Made by a program: the position numbers and the translations under genes
Assembly: GCA_022822855.1 (NCBI GenBank)
Contig: JAJDYG010000008.1
Span: 1 to 64,000 of the forward strand
DNA length: 64,000 nt
Direction of reading: 5' to 3'
Source of the DNA: Dehalococcoidia bacterium
GTDB taxonomy: Bacteria > Chloroflexota > Dehalococcoidia > Bin125
Shown here: positions 43,318 to 52,275 of the stretch, piece after piece
Numbering within the stretch: the first letter of the stretch is position 1
How the letters are laid out: every line of letters begins with the position of its first letter
Notes under the pieces: generated by a model
What the model was told of the DNA's origin: nothing
Database searches by the model: none
Seen by the model: only the letters and a program-made list of their open reading frames with translations

Positions 43318-44877
43318 ATGAGCTGGCAGCAGGAAATCGATGAACTGGCGCGTCGGCATGCGCTGAAGGAGCAGATGGGCGGGGATTACGGGGTTACGCG
43401 ACAGCACTCGCAGGGGAAACTGACGGTGCGCGAGCGGATTGCGCTGCTGGCTGACCCGGGCAGCTTCGACGAGCTAGGCAAGCTGCAGGGTCGGGGGACG
43501 TACGACGAGCGGGGCGAGCTGGTGTCGTTCACGCCGGTCAGCAGCGTGCGCGGACTGGCGAAGGTGAACGGTCGGCGGGTGTTCGTGCGCGGACAGGACT
43601 TCACCGTGCGGGGCGGGTCGGCGCGGACCGATGACGGCGGGGTCGACATCGGACACGGTCATCCAGGTCCGGCCGAGCTGCAGCTGCCGCTGGTCAATCT
43701 GATCGACGGCGCGGGCGGCAGCGTGACCGAGTTTTCCGACCTGGGACGCACCTACATTCCCGACGGCGGGCAGTTCGAGGACTACTGCAAGATCCTCAGC
43801 GTGTCTCCGGTGGTCTCGGCGGTGCTCGGACCGGCCGCCGGCGGGCTCGCGCCGGTCCCTCCGCTGAGCCATTTCAGCGTGATCGCCAAAGGCACCGGAC
43901 AGGTGTTTCCCGGCGGACCGCCGGTGGTCAAGGCGGCGTTGGGTCTCGAGATCGACAAGGAAGATCTGGGCGGTCACGCGATCCACACACGGATCAGCGG
44001 CGTGGTCGACAACGTCGCCGAGGACGAGGCGGCGGCGATCGAACAGGTCAAGCAGTTCCTGAGCTACCTGCCCGACAACGTCTGGGAGATGCCGCCGCGC
44101 GGCGACACGTCGGACGATCCCAACCGCCGCGACGAACGCCTGCTCTCGCTGATCCCGCGCAACAAGCGCCGGCCGTACGACGTGCGGGTGATCCTCGAGG
44201 GCGTGCTGGACGAAGGCTCGTTCTTCGAGATCGCGCCGGACTATGGCACGTCTCGGATCGTCGGACTGGGCCGGGCGCACGGCTATCCGGTCGGCGTGAT
44301 GACCAATAACCCCTATCAGCGCGGCGGATCGATGGACGTCGCCGCGGCGGAGAAGTCGACGCGGCTGGTGCAGCTCTGCGATACGTTCCACATTCCGATG
44401 GTGGTGCTGATGGACGACCCGGGGTTCCTGGTTGGTCCCATGTCGGAGGAACAGGGCATCGAACGCGCCGGCTCACGGCTGGTACACGCGATCATCCACA
44501 GCAAGATGCCCTGGATTTCGTTCATCTGCCGGCAGTCGTTCGGACTGGCGGGGAGTTTGCAGTACCGTCCCGGTCCGCACCTCTATCGACGCTTCGCCTG
44601 GGTCTCGGGACACTGGGGCTCGATGCACATCGAGGGCGGCACCTCAGCAGCCTTCCGCCGCGTGATTGAATCATCTCCCGATCCGGAGGCGAAGCGCCTG
44701 GAACTGGAGGAGACCTTCCAACGGATCTCCTCGCCCTTCCGCACAGCCGAAGCCAGCGGACTCGACCTGATCGACCCGCGCGACACGCGCAGGTTCCTCT
44801 GCGACTTCGTCGACCTGGCCCAGGGAGTGATCAAGACGCAACTCGGTCCAGGCTCCGGACCCACCTGGCGGCCGTAA
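43318..44877 (+). CDS. Acyl-CoA carboxylase, carboxyltransferase (beta) subunit
   Basis: A 519-aa carboxyltransferase (crotonase-fold doublet) like the propionyl-/methylcrotonyl-CoA carboxylase beta subunit. Marks: RHALKEQMGG and KLTVRERIALLADPGSFDE at the start, SVRGLAKVNGRRVFV, then VLMDDPGFLVGP and SLQYRPGPHLYRRFAW in the second half. It transfers CO2 from carboxybiotin to an acyl-CoA. No biotin carboxylase or BCCP is nearby. GAGGGAG precedes the ATG by about 8 bases. The substrate acyl-CoA is not determined. Confidence 0.9.
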   Translation: MSWQQEIDELARRHALKEQMGGDYGVTRQHSQGKLTVRERIALLADPGSFDELGKLQGRGTYDERGELVSFTPVSSVRGLAKVNGRRVFVRGQDFTVRGGSARTDDGGVDIGHGHPGPAELQLPLVNLIDGAGGSVTEFSDLGRTYIPDGGQFEDYCKILSVSPVVSAVLGPAAGGLAPVPPLSHFSVIAKGTGQVFPGGPPVVKAALGLEIDKEDLGGHAIHTRISGVVDNVAEDEAAAIEQVKQFLSYLPDNVWEMPPRGDTSDDPNRRDERLLSLIPRNKRRPYDVRVILEGVLDEGSFFEIAPDYGTSRIVGLGRAHGYPVGVMTNNPYQRGGSMDVAAAEKSTRLVQLCDTFHIPMVVLMDDPGFLVGPMSEEQGIERAGSRLVHAIIHSKMPWISFICRQSFGLAGSLQYRPGPHLYRRFAWVSGHWGSMHIEGGTSAAFRRVIESSPDPEAKRLELEETFQRISSPFRTAEASGLDLIDPRDTRRFLCDFVDLAQGVIKTQLGPGSGPTWRP

Positions 44878-44885
44878 CCCGGCGA

Positions 44886-45401
44886 TCAACTCTCTCCGCC
44901 GCGTGTCCGGTCCAGCCTTCGTTGGATGAACCACGAAAAGTAGCCGTCGTACTTGCGCTGGAGTGCGGGCTGCTTCCAGTCGTGGCCGGTGATGGTGCCT
45001 CGGCAGGCTTCGACGCCGCAATCGCAGGCCATTTCGTAGGGTTCGTCGTCGGTCATGGCGTAGTCGATGGTCAGTTCTTCGCCTGCGCCGATGTCTCGCA
45101 TGGCGACGAAAACGATCTGCCCCTGCAGGCCCAGATTGGGCTCGCAGGAGTGATTGAGATGCATCATGCCGCGCTCGCGCTGGTGGGACGTGATGGGGCC
45201 GATGTGTAGCTCTTCGGTGATCTGGATCTCGGCTGGTCCTAGCTCGAGCGAGACTTGGTCCCGCTGAGCCCTGGTCATGACGTAGCCACCCTTGACCACG
45301 ACGATCTCTCCGCGGGCGATGTCCTGGCGGGCGAACAGACCTCGGCCGTGGATGGCGCTGACACGCTTCTCAACCTTCGCCGAGAAGTATGTCTGGTCCA
45401 T
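44886..45401 (-). CDS. SET-domain protein (putative protein-lysine methyltransferase)
   Basis: A 171-aa protein that is almost entirely a SET domain. It shows SAIHGRGLFARQDIARGE, the pseudoknot pair LNHSCEPNLGL and GEELTIDYAM, and a post-SET-like zinc cluster CDCGVEACRG. All key SAM/Lys-channel elements (N-H-S-C and Y of TIDYA) are present. Bacterial SET proteins are uncommon and usually thought to be acquired from eukaryotes. The target is unknown. It is convergent with the carboxyltransferase gene. Confidence 0.85.
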   Translation of the reverse strand: MDQTYFSAKVEKRVSAIHGRGLFARQDIARGEIVVVKGGYVMTRAQRDQVSLELGPAEIQITEELHIGPITSHQRERGMMHLNHSCEPNLGLQGQIVFVAMRDIGAGEELTIDYAMTDDEPYEMACDCGVEACRGTITGHDWKQPALQRKYDGYFSWFIQRRLDRTRGGES

Positions 45402-45445
45402 GACAGGCTCCAGCGGACTCCTTCAGTGGAGTCTCGAGTAGCCCT

Positions 45446-45451
45446 TAGTAT
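45446..45451 (+). promoter_or_regulatory. Putative -10 box for a leaderless hyi-like mRNA
   Basis: TAGTAT lies 6 bases before ATG 45458, and no Shine-Dalgarno precedes the start. This matches the -10-to-ATG spacing seen for lspA and gcvT. Confidence 0.4.
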
Positions 45452-45457
45452 GCCGCC

Positions 45458-46243
45458 ATGCCCGACCTCGCCGCGAGCGTGTCCTGGATGTTCAATGAAG
45501 TCGAGTTGCCCGAGCGCTTTGCGCTCGCGGCGTCGGCCGGCTTCCGCGCGGTCGAAATCCAGTCCCCGCACTCGGAGTCGGTGGAACGGCTGGCTGAGAA
45601 GGTCCGCGCGGCCGGCGTGCAGGTTGCGCTGATCAACATGCCGGTCGCCGTCGGTGCCGTACCTGGAGAAGAGCAAGCCTTCCGTGAGGGACTGGCGAAG
45701 GCACTGTCGTATGCAGAGGCGCTTGAGTGCGGACGGATTCACTGTCTCGCGGGCCGCACGGATGATCCCGCGGCCGAAGCGACGTTCATCGGAAACGTCG
45801 GCTGGGCCGCCGACGAAGCTGCTGCTCAGGGTGTGCAGATCATGCTCGAGCCGCTCAACACGGTCGACAACCCGGGCTACTTCCTCACCGGCAGTATGCA
45901 GGCTCGGCGAATCATTGAGCAGGTCGGGCGTAAGAATGTGCGGATGCAGTACGACATCTATCACATGCAAATCATGGAAGGCCGTCTGGCGGACAGCATC
46001 GCCGCGCACCTCGATCTGATCGGGCACATTCAGATCAGCGGTGTCCCAGGCCGCTATGAGCCGGACGAGCAGCAGGAGATCAACTATCCGTATCTGCTCT
46101 CGACGCTCGACGACATGGGCTACGACGGTTGGGTCGGCTGCGAATACCGGCCACGCGCCGGAACCCTCGCCGGACTGAGCTGGGCGCGGCCCTACGGCAT
46201 CACCAACGAGGTCAGGCGGGAACCTGAAGGGACTGAACAATGA
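45458..46243 (+). CDS. hyi: Hydroxypyruvate isomerase-like TIM-barrel sugar isomerase
   Basis: A 261-aa xylose-isomerase-like TIM barrel. Typical Hyi/OtnI motifs are [57 protein letters not shown] and [22 protein letters not shown]. It interconverts hydroxypyruvate/tartronate semialdehyde or 2-oxo-tetronate with its isomer. The next SDR gene overlaps by 4 bases and could reduce the product. Confidence 0.87.
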   Translation: MPDLAASVSWMFNEVELPERFALAASAGFRAVEIQSPHSESVERLAEKVRAAGVQVALINMPVAVGAVPGEEQAFREGLAKALSYAEALECGRIHCLAGRTDDPAAEATFIGNVGWAADEAAAQGVQIMLEPLNTVDNPGYFLTGSMQARRIIEQVGRKNVRMQYDIYHMQIMEGRLADSIAAHLDLIGHIQISGVPGRYEPDEQQEINYPYLLSTLDDMGYDGWVGCEYRPRAGTLAGLSWARPYGITNEVRREPEGTEQ

Positions 46244-47004
46244 CAGACGCGACAACTCAGCGGATCGCGGTGATCACCGGGGCAGGCTCGGGCGTGGGCC
46301 GAGCCTCGGCGCTGGGATTGCTGCGACATGGCTGGACGGTCGTGCTCAATGGCAGACGGATTGAGCGTCTCGAAGAGACGCAGGCGATGGCCGGTGACGA
46401 CGCCGCTCGGACGCTGACGGTTGCCGCCGATGTCAGCAATGCCGAGGGCGTCGCCGCGCTCTTCGCGCGGGTGCGTGAGACCTACGGACGCCTGGACATG
46501 CTGTTCAACAACGCTGGCGGCGGCTCGCCGCCGGTGCTGCTCGAGGACCTGTCGCTGGAACAGTGGCAGCGGGTCGTCGATCTGAACCTGACCGGCGCGT
46601 TCCTCTGCACACAGGAGGCGTTCCGGATCATGAAAGATCAGGATCCCCGCGGTGGACGGATCATCAACAACGGCTCGATTTCAGCCGACCGGCCGCGACC
46701 CAATTCTGCGCCCTACACATCGACCAAACATGCGCTCACCGGCCTGACCAAGTCAATCGCGCTCGACGGCCGCAAGTACGACATCGCCGGTGGACAGATC
46801 GACATCGGTAACGCGCTGACCGAGATGACGGGCGGGATGGGACGCGGAGTGCCGCAGCCGAGCGGCGAGCGAATGGCGGAGCCGACGTTCGACGTGGAGC
46901 ACGTCGCCGACGCGATCGTCTACATGGCCAATCTGCCGCTCGACGCCAACGTGCCGTTCATCACGGTCATGGCGACCAAGATGCCGCTGTACGGTCGGGG
47001 TTAG
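46240..47004 (+). CDS. Short-chain dehydrogenase/reductase
   Basis: A 254-aa SDR with [25 protein letters not shown], catalytic Ser in [10 protein letters not shown] and Tyr/Lys in [12 protein letters not shown]. The ATG overlaps the hyi-like stop (ATGA), so the two are translationally coupled. It likely acts on the isomerase's product or substrate (tartronate-semialdehyde-type chemistry), by inference only. It overlaps by 4 bases the convergent MDR gene. Confidence 0.88.
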   Translation: MTDATTQRIAVITGAGSGVGRASALGLLRHGWTVVLNGRRIERLEETQAMAGDDAARTLTVAADVSNAEGVAALFARVRETYGRLDMLFNNAGGGSPPVLLEDLSLEQWQRVVDLNLTGAFLCTQEAFRIMKDQDPRGGRIINNGSISADRPRPNSAPYTSTKHALTGLTKSIALDGRKYDIAGGQIDIGNALTEMTGGMGRGVPQPSGERMAEPTFDVEHVADAIVYMANLPLDANVPFITVMATKMPLYGRG

Positions 47005-48131
47005 TCCAGATCCTTGTTGGGATTGATCAAGTACTTCTCGCCCGTTGCTCGCCGGTTGTAGACGGCGATGTTGTCGAGGTCCAGCGCCTCGGCCAGCGAG
47101 ATCTCTCTGGCGTACTCGCTCGCGAACGTTGTCGTGACCTCGTCGGCGACGCGCTGGCGCAGACGTTCGGTCGCCTCCGGACCGATTCGCTCAAGGAACG
47201 GCGTGAGCAGCCAGCCGCCCAGACCCCAGGCGAGGCCGTAGGTTCGGTGCAGCACGGTCGGCGAGGTGTCGAGTCCGCCGTAGATGTACACCTGCTTGTG
47301 AATGTTCGATCCGTAGCGATTGAATCCGGGATCTTTGGCCTTGGCCGCCGTCTCCATGCAGTTAAGCAGTTGATTCGCCAACGGCCCACCGCCGGTCGCG
47401 TCGAACGCCAGCGTCGCGCCGGAGTCCATCAGCGCCTGGGTCAGATCCTCTTCAAAGGATGCGGAGCTGGTGTCGCACACGTACGTCGCACCGATTCCGC
47501 GTAACAACTCGACGTGTTCCGGACGCCTCACCACATTGACCAGTTCGATGCCTTCGTCGTTGCAGACCTTCTGCAACATCTGGCCCAGGTTCGAGGCGGC
47601 GGCAGTGTGGACGAGGGCGGTGTGGCCCTCCAGCCGCATGGTTTCGACCATGCCTAGCACGGTCAGGGGATTGACAAAGCAGGAGGCGCCTTCCGTGGGC
47701 GTCGTCCCTTCGTGCAGCACCAGGCACTGGGAGACATCCATCAGGCGGTACTGGGAGTACATCTCCCGCGCGATCGCGGCCACCGTCTTGCCTCTCAGCG
47801 CCTGCGCGGCATCGCTTGAGCCGGCCTCAACCACGACGCCGGCACCCTCGTTGCCGGCCGCCATTGACTCGCCGAAGCGATCGGCCTGCGACGCGACCAG
47901 CTGTTCCGGAATCGGCGCTGTGACCAGCGGAAACTCGGCCGTGCCCGAGGCGGTGGCCTGGCTCATGTCGGCGGGGCCGAGCAGCAGACCCAGATCCGAG
48001 GGGTTGATCGGAGAGGCTTCAACGCGCACGACGACCTCGTCGGGGCCGGGCGCGGGAATCTCGATATCAGCGAGCGACAGCTCCAGGTGACCCTCGCTGC
48101 TGACCAATGAGCGAATCTGTCGTGACTTCAA
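47001..48131 (-). CDS. Zinc-type/quinone-type medium-chain dehydrogenase (MDR)
   Basis: A 376-aa MDR-superfamily oxidoreductase. The N-terminal GroES-like domain has [20 protein letters not shown], then [12 protein letters not shown]. The nucleotide-binding part has [15 protein letters not shown] (a variant of the GxGxxG loop) and FDATGGG. The catalytic Zn ligands of ADH are not evident, so a quinone-oxidoreductase/trans-enoyl-reductase-like activity is more likely. The start is probably TTG 48131 with AAGG about 8 bases before it; no ATG fits. Confidence 0.8.
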   Translation of the reverse strand: MKSRQIRSLVSSEGHLELSLADIEIPAPGPDEVVVRVEASPINPSDLGLLLGPADMSQATASGTAEFPLVTAPIPEQLVASQADRFGESMAAGNEGAGVVVEAGSSDAAQALRGKTVAAIAREMYSQYRLMDVSQCLVLHEGTTPTEGASCFVNPLTVLGMVETMRLEGHTALVHTAAASNLGQMLQKVCNDEGIELVNVVRRPEHVELLRGIGATYVCDTSSASFEEDLTQALMDSGATLAFDATGGGPLANQLLNCMETAAKAKDPGFNRYGSNIHKQVYIYGGLDTSPTVLHRTYGLAWGLGGWLLTPFLERIGPEATERLRQRVADEVTTTFASEYAREISLAEALDLDNIAVYNRRATGEKYLINPNKDLD

Positions 48132-48372
48132 TCTGACACCTTGCCTCTCAGGAGCGTGCCTCTCGGGAGCGCGGAGCACCGAGCGGTTTTCGCAGGTCAG
48201 CGTATCTGAGGAGCATTTCCGCAGGGTGGCCCCGACTTCCAACTGTCGAGCTCTCACGGTGTTATCCGTGATCCGCCATCAGGTGCCTCCTTCGAGCGGC
48301 GCTCACGCTCGAGCTGAATTCGCTATGTTTCGTGGGGACGGAAGGTTCCCCGAAGCGAAAGGAGAGACACCG

Positions 48373-50298
48373 ATGACACGACACTGGACACAACTCAGAC
48401 GCTCGCGCTTGAGCAGACGATCGCTGCTACGAGCATCGGCCAAGGCAGGCGTCGGCGCGGCAGGCCTGGCCCTGGTCGGCTGCGGCGGCGACGACGATGA
48501 CGACCAGCAGCAGGCGGTCGCCCAGGTCCAGCAGGAGCAGGACCAGCCGCAGCAGCAGGCCATGCAGCAGCAACAGCAGCAACAGGCGATGCAGCAGCAG
48601 GCTCAACAGCAAGCGATGCAGGAGCAGCAGGAACAACAGGCCGAGCAACAGGCTCAGCAAGTCCAACAGCAAGAGCAGGCCCAGCAGGAAGAACTGGACC
48701 GCTCAACGGCAGAGGAGGAAGCCGAGGTCAGCGAGGTCGATCTCGACGCGGAAATCATCGTCGGCTACGGCTCGTTCCCGCCGACGCTCGACATCACCAC
48801 CGCCGGCGGCGGGGGTGGTCAGGGGGCGAGCAACAACCTGCACTTCGCGGCGCTGGCGGCTTACAACTCGGGCCGCGTGATCCAGGCGGAGGGTGGATTC
48901 GGCGACTGGGAGTTTACCGACGACCTGTCCAGCTTCATCTGGCGGATCAAACCGGGCGTCACGTTCCATAACGGCGAACCGCTGAATGCGGAGTCGTTGC
49001 AGTTCTACTACGAGCGGATTCTTGGCCGGGCTGAGTACAACCCCGACTTCGAGTCGTCGCTGCGGGCCCGCGCCGGCTGGATGGGCGACATCTCCATCGT
49101 CGACGAGCAAACGGTCTCGATTGCGATGGACACCCCGTTTGTCGACGCGCCCGAGCAATCGGGCGGGATCAACTTCGGTCTGCTGCCCAAGCAGTACATC
49201 ATCGACAACGGCGACGACCACTTCGCCAACAACCCGATTGGTTGTGGGGCATATCAGTTCATGTCCTGGATCCCCGACCAGGAGATTCGCAGCCAGCGCT
49301 TCGAGAACTTCGCATTTGATCACGACGCGCCGTTCCAGTGGAAGGCCGGCTGGGCCAAGTACATCACGGGGCGTTACTTCCCCGAGGAACAAGCGCGCGC
49401 GGCGGCCCTGGAGGCCGGCGAAGTCGACATTGCCTACCGGATCAGCCCCGACGTAGCTGGCCAGTTTGAGGACCGCGACGACTTCAAGGTGATTGCGCTG
49501 CCGGACGTGCGTGTGATGGCGCTGGAGCTGCCGGTCAACCAGTCACTCGACCCGATCACCGGGGAAGAGAACCCGTGGCGCGATGTGCGGGTGCGGCAGG
49601 CGGCCAACTATGCGATTGACGCCGACGCGATCATCGAGAACCTGCTGACCGGCACCGAAGAACGCGCCTATTCGCCCTTCCCGGCCGGCTACGACCCGCC
49701 GATCGGCAATCTGCCGGGTCAATACAACTACGACCCGGACAAGGCTCGGGCGCTGCTCGAGGAGGCGGGCCAGGTGGGCTTTGCCTTCACCATTACGCTG
49801 CCGACCGGTCTCTGGACGGCCGACCGGATCTGGATGCCGGCGGTCCAGCAGATGCTCAACGATGTCGGTTTCCAGGTCGAGGTCGACTACGCGGACTTTG
49901 GGAACGCGCTGTCGCTGATCCGCAACAATGAGGTGCCAAATCCGTTCGTCTTCAACCAGGCGGGCGTGTCCAGCGGCGCGCCATTGGGTCCGGCGTTCGC
50001 GTACCGGCTGGTGACGACGGTCGGCTCTCCGTACTCACACGCGCAGGAAAGCGACGATTTCCTACCCGAGTTCGTCGAATTCCAGGCCTTGATCGAGGAA
50101 GCCAACGCCGAGTTCGATCAGCAGCGGGCGAATGATCTGTACTACCAGGCCTCGGTGATCTCGTACGAGAACGCCTTCCAGGTGCCGCTGTTTGGTCTGC
50201 CGCACCTGTACGCCGTGAAGCCGGAGATTCTCTACAACGAGTACTACGGCACCTCGACCGGTCTGAATGCGATCTACGCGCAGAAGCTGAAGACCTAG
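48373..50298 (+). CDS. Dpp-type ABC substrate-binding lipoprotein (second copy), Tat signal and Gln-rich linker
   Basis: A 641-aa paralogue of the protein at 39725. Tat motif LSRRSLLRASAKAG, lipobox LALVGC, then GGDDDDD. About 70 residues of Gln-rich linker follow (CAG/CAA runs at 48505-48700). The SBP_bac_5 domain begins about residue 130 (DAEIIVGYGSFPPTLDITT) with FIWRIKPGVTFHNGEPL and VRQAANYAIDADAIIENLL. AGGAGA precedes the ATG by 7-8 bases. Permease genes follow after a strong hairpin. Confidence 0.9.
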   Translation: MTRHWTQLRRSRLSRRSLLRASAKAGVGAAGLALVGCGGDDDDDQQQAVAQVQQEQDQPQQQAMQQQQQQQAMQQQAQQQAMQEQQEQQAEQQAQQVQQQEQAQQEELDRSTAEEEAEVSEVDLDAEIIVGYGSFPPTLDITTAGGGGGQGASNNLHFAALAAYNSGRVIQAEGGFGDWEFTDDLSSFIWRIKPGVTFHNGEPLNAESLQFYYERILGRAEYNPDFESSLRARAGWMGDISIVDEQTVSIAMDTPFVDAPEQSGGINFGLLPKQYIIDNGDDHFANNPIGCGAYQFMSWIPDQEIRSQRFENFAFDHDAPFQWKAGWAKYITGRYFPEEQARAAALEAGEVDIAYRISPDVAGQFEDRDDFKVIALPDVRVMALELPVNQSLDPITGEENPWRDVRVRQAANYAIDADAIIENLLTGTEERAYSPFPAGYDPPIGNLPGQYNYDPDKARALLEEAGQVGFAFTITLPTGLWTADRIWMPAVQQMLNDVGFQVEVDYADFGNALSLIRNNEVPNPFVFNQAGVSSGAPLGPAFAYRLVTTVGSPYSHAQESDDFLPEFVEFQALIEEANAEFDQQRANDLYYQASVISYENAFQVPLFGLPHLYAVKPEILYNEYYGTSTGLNAIYAQKLKT

Positions 50299-50329
50299 CA
50301 GGAGTTCAACAGCACCGTCGGATGATCAC

Positions 50330-50356
50330 CCGCTCCCCCCAAAACGGGGGGAGCGG
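50330..50356 (+). other. Perfect 11-bp hairpin between binding-protein and permease genes
   Basis: CCGCTCCCCCC and GGGGGGAGCGG pair with loop AAAAC. No T-tract follows. It lies 31 bases after the binding-protein stop and before the dppB Shine-Dalgarno. It could raise the level of the binding-protein mRNA relative to the permeases by blocking 3' exonucleases or by partial termination. Confidence 0.7.
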
Positions 50357-50378
50357 TTTCGAAGGAGCCTGATCGACG

Positions 50379-51314
50379 ATGCGCAGCGAACTCGGGGCGA
50401 CCGCCGTTGGACGGCTGCTGCGCTCGATCGCGGTCGTCGTCGGCGTGGTCTCGATTGTTTTTTTCCTGAGCCGAGGCGCCGGGGACCCGGTGTCGCGGCT
50501 TGCGCCGATCGACGCCACTCAACAGGAGATTGAGGAGGCGAAGGAGCGTTACGGACTCAACGATCCGCTGATCGAACAGTACGGGCGTTTCCTCTGGGAC
50601 ATCGTGCGGTTGGAGTTCGGGCAGTCGTTCCGGGCGACGCGACCGGCGACTGATGTTGTCGGCGAGCGGCTGGTGGCCACGATCCAGCTCGGCGCGGCCG
50701 GCCTGTTCGTCGCCTTCGCGATCGGCATTCCGCTCGGGATCGTGGCTGCGGTGCGTCGCGGCGGCGTGACCGATATTCTCAGCAGGCTCGGAGCGTTGTT
50801 CGGTCAGGCCGTGCCCAATTTCTGGCTGGGCCTGATGCTGATCCTGTTCATCGCGCTGTACATCGACTGGATACCGACCGGCGGCCGGACGACGCCGCAG
50901 AGCATCATCCTGCCCGCGATCACTCTGGGATCCTTCCCGGCGGCCGCGGTGATGCGCTTCACGCGTTCGGCGATGCTCGACACGCTGCAGCAGGACTACA
51001 TCCGCACCGCCCGCGCCAAAGGTCTGACCGAGCGCGCCGTGCTGTTCAAGCATGCGTTGCGAAACTCGATGCTCGCCGTGATCACACTGCTCGGGCTGCA
51101 GGTCGGCAACATCCTCTCCGGCGCGATCATTGTCGAGACCGTCTTCGCCTGGCCGGGTCTCGGGCAGTTGATCATCCAGTCGATCGTCGCGACCGATTAC
51201 CCGGTCGTGCAGGCCTCGGTGCTGCTCACTTCGGTCTGGATCGTGTTCATCAACCTGGTCGTCGATGTGTCATACACCTTTATCGATCCGCGGATTCGGA
51301 CGGGAGCGATCTGA
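50379..51314 (+). CDS. Dipeptide/oligopeptide-type ABC permease (DppB family)
   Basis: A 311-aa permease. Marks: EFGQSFRATRPATDVV, the EAA-type YIRTARAKGLTERAVLFKHALRNSML and VFAWPGLGQLIIQSIV. It is paralogous to the gene at 38602. It is the second gene of the cassette 48373-52232 and is followed by the DppC gene after 3 bases. Confidence 0.92.
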   Translation: MRSELGATAVGRLLRSIAVVVGVVSIVFFLSRGAGDPVSRLAPIDATQQEIEEAKERYGLNDPLIEQYGRFLWDIVRLEFGQSFRATRPATDVVGERLVATIQLGAAGLFVAFAIGIPLGIVAAVRRGGVTDILSRLGALFGQAVPNFWLGLMLILFIALYIDWIPTGGRTTPQSIILPAITLGSFPAAAVMRFTRSAMLDTLQQDYIRTARAKGLTERAVLFKHALRNSMLAVITLLGLQVGNILSGAIIVETVFAWPGLGQLIIQSIVATDYPVVQASVLLTSVWIVFINLVVDVSYTFIDPRIRTGAI

Positions 51315-51317
51315 GCC

Positions 51318-52232
51318 GTGGCAGCACGTCAGTCAAGCCGGGCGCCGCTGGAGCAGGTTGAGGATCCCTTTGCGGGACAGCGCCGCAACTGGCGGATCCG
51401 CTCGCCGAAGACTCTGGCGGTGACGCTCTCGATTCTGGTGATCTTCGTGGTGCTCGGCGTCTTTGGCTCGCAGATCGCACCCGAAGACCCGTTCAAGCTC
51501 AATCTGGTGGGGCGCTTGCAGCCGCCCTTCTTCGAAGCGGAAGGCAGCTTCGATCATCCGCTGGGCACCGACGATCTCGGCCGCGACACGCTCAGCCGCC
51601 TGATCTATGGGGCCAGAATCTCGCTGCTGGCGATCGCCATGGTGATTCCCCTCGCGACCCTGATCGGATCGGTGCTGGGTCTCCTGGCGGGCTGGTTCGG
51701 AGGTTGGACGAGCCGGGGGATCATGGCTCTGGTCGATCTGCAGCTTGCGATGCCCGCGATCCTGATCGCGGTGTTCCTGCGCGCTATCTGGGAGCCCAGC
51801 TTGAGCAACGTCGTCATCGTCCTGGTCTTCGCCCTCTGGGCCACCTTTGCGCGGTTGGTGCGCGGCGAGACGCTCGGGCTGAAAGAGCGCGAGTTCATCA
51901 TTGCCGCGCGGACGATCGGCGCAAATGATTTGAGGATCATGGTGCGTCATGTCCTGCCGAGTCTGGTCAACTCGATTGTCATCCTGGCCACGCTCAACGT
52001 TGCCACGGTCGTGATCGCCGAGGCGGGACTGAGCTTCCTTGGCGTCGGCATCGCTCAGGACTCGATCTCCTGGGGCATCATGATTTCGCAAGGACGCGGA
52101 GTCATCGCGACCGCCTGGTGGCTGGTCACGGTGCCGGGTATCGCGATCATCATCGTCTCGCTCGTCGTCAACGTGTTCGGCGACTGGCTGCGCGACTTCC
52201 TCGATCCTCAGCTCAGGAACGTACAGAGCTGA
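51318..52232 (+). CDS. Dipeptide/oligopeptide-type ABC permease (DppC family)
   Basis: A 304-aa permease starting at GTG 51318, 3 bases after dppB. Marks: GTDDLGRDTLSRLIYGARIS, the loop AARTIGANDLRIMVRHVLPS and EAGLSFLGVGIAQDSISWG. No ATPase genes follow, as in the 37.7-41.7 kb cassette, so both cassettes may share ATPases encoded elsewhere. Confidence 0.92.
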   Translation: MAARQSSRAPLEQVEDPFAGQRRNWRIRSPKTLAVTLSILVIFVVLGVFGSQIAPEDPFKLNLVGRLQPPFFEAEGSFDHPLGTDDLGRDTLSRLIYGARISLLAIAMVIPLATLIGSVLGLLAGWFGGWTSRGIMALVDLQLAMPAILIAVFLRAIWEPSLSNVVIVLVFALWATFARLVRGETLGLKEREFIIAARTIGANDLRIMVRHVLPSLVNSIVILATLNVATVVIAEAGLSFLGVGIAQDSISWGIMISQGRGVIATAWWLVTVPGIAIIIVSLVVNVFGDWLRDFLDPQLRNVQS

Positions 52233-52275
52233 CGTCGGCATATCGATCGAACCGCCGATCGCGAGTCGACCAAGC

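Noticed and set aside
48505-48700. Phase-variable microsatellite in the CAG/CAA run
   Set aside because: Units are trinucleotides, interrupted by other codons, so slippage would change length but not frame.
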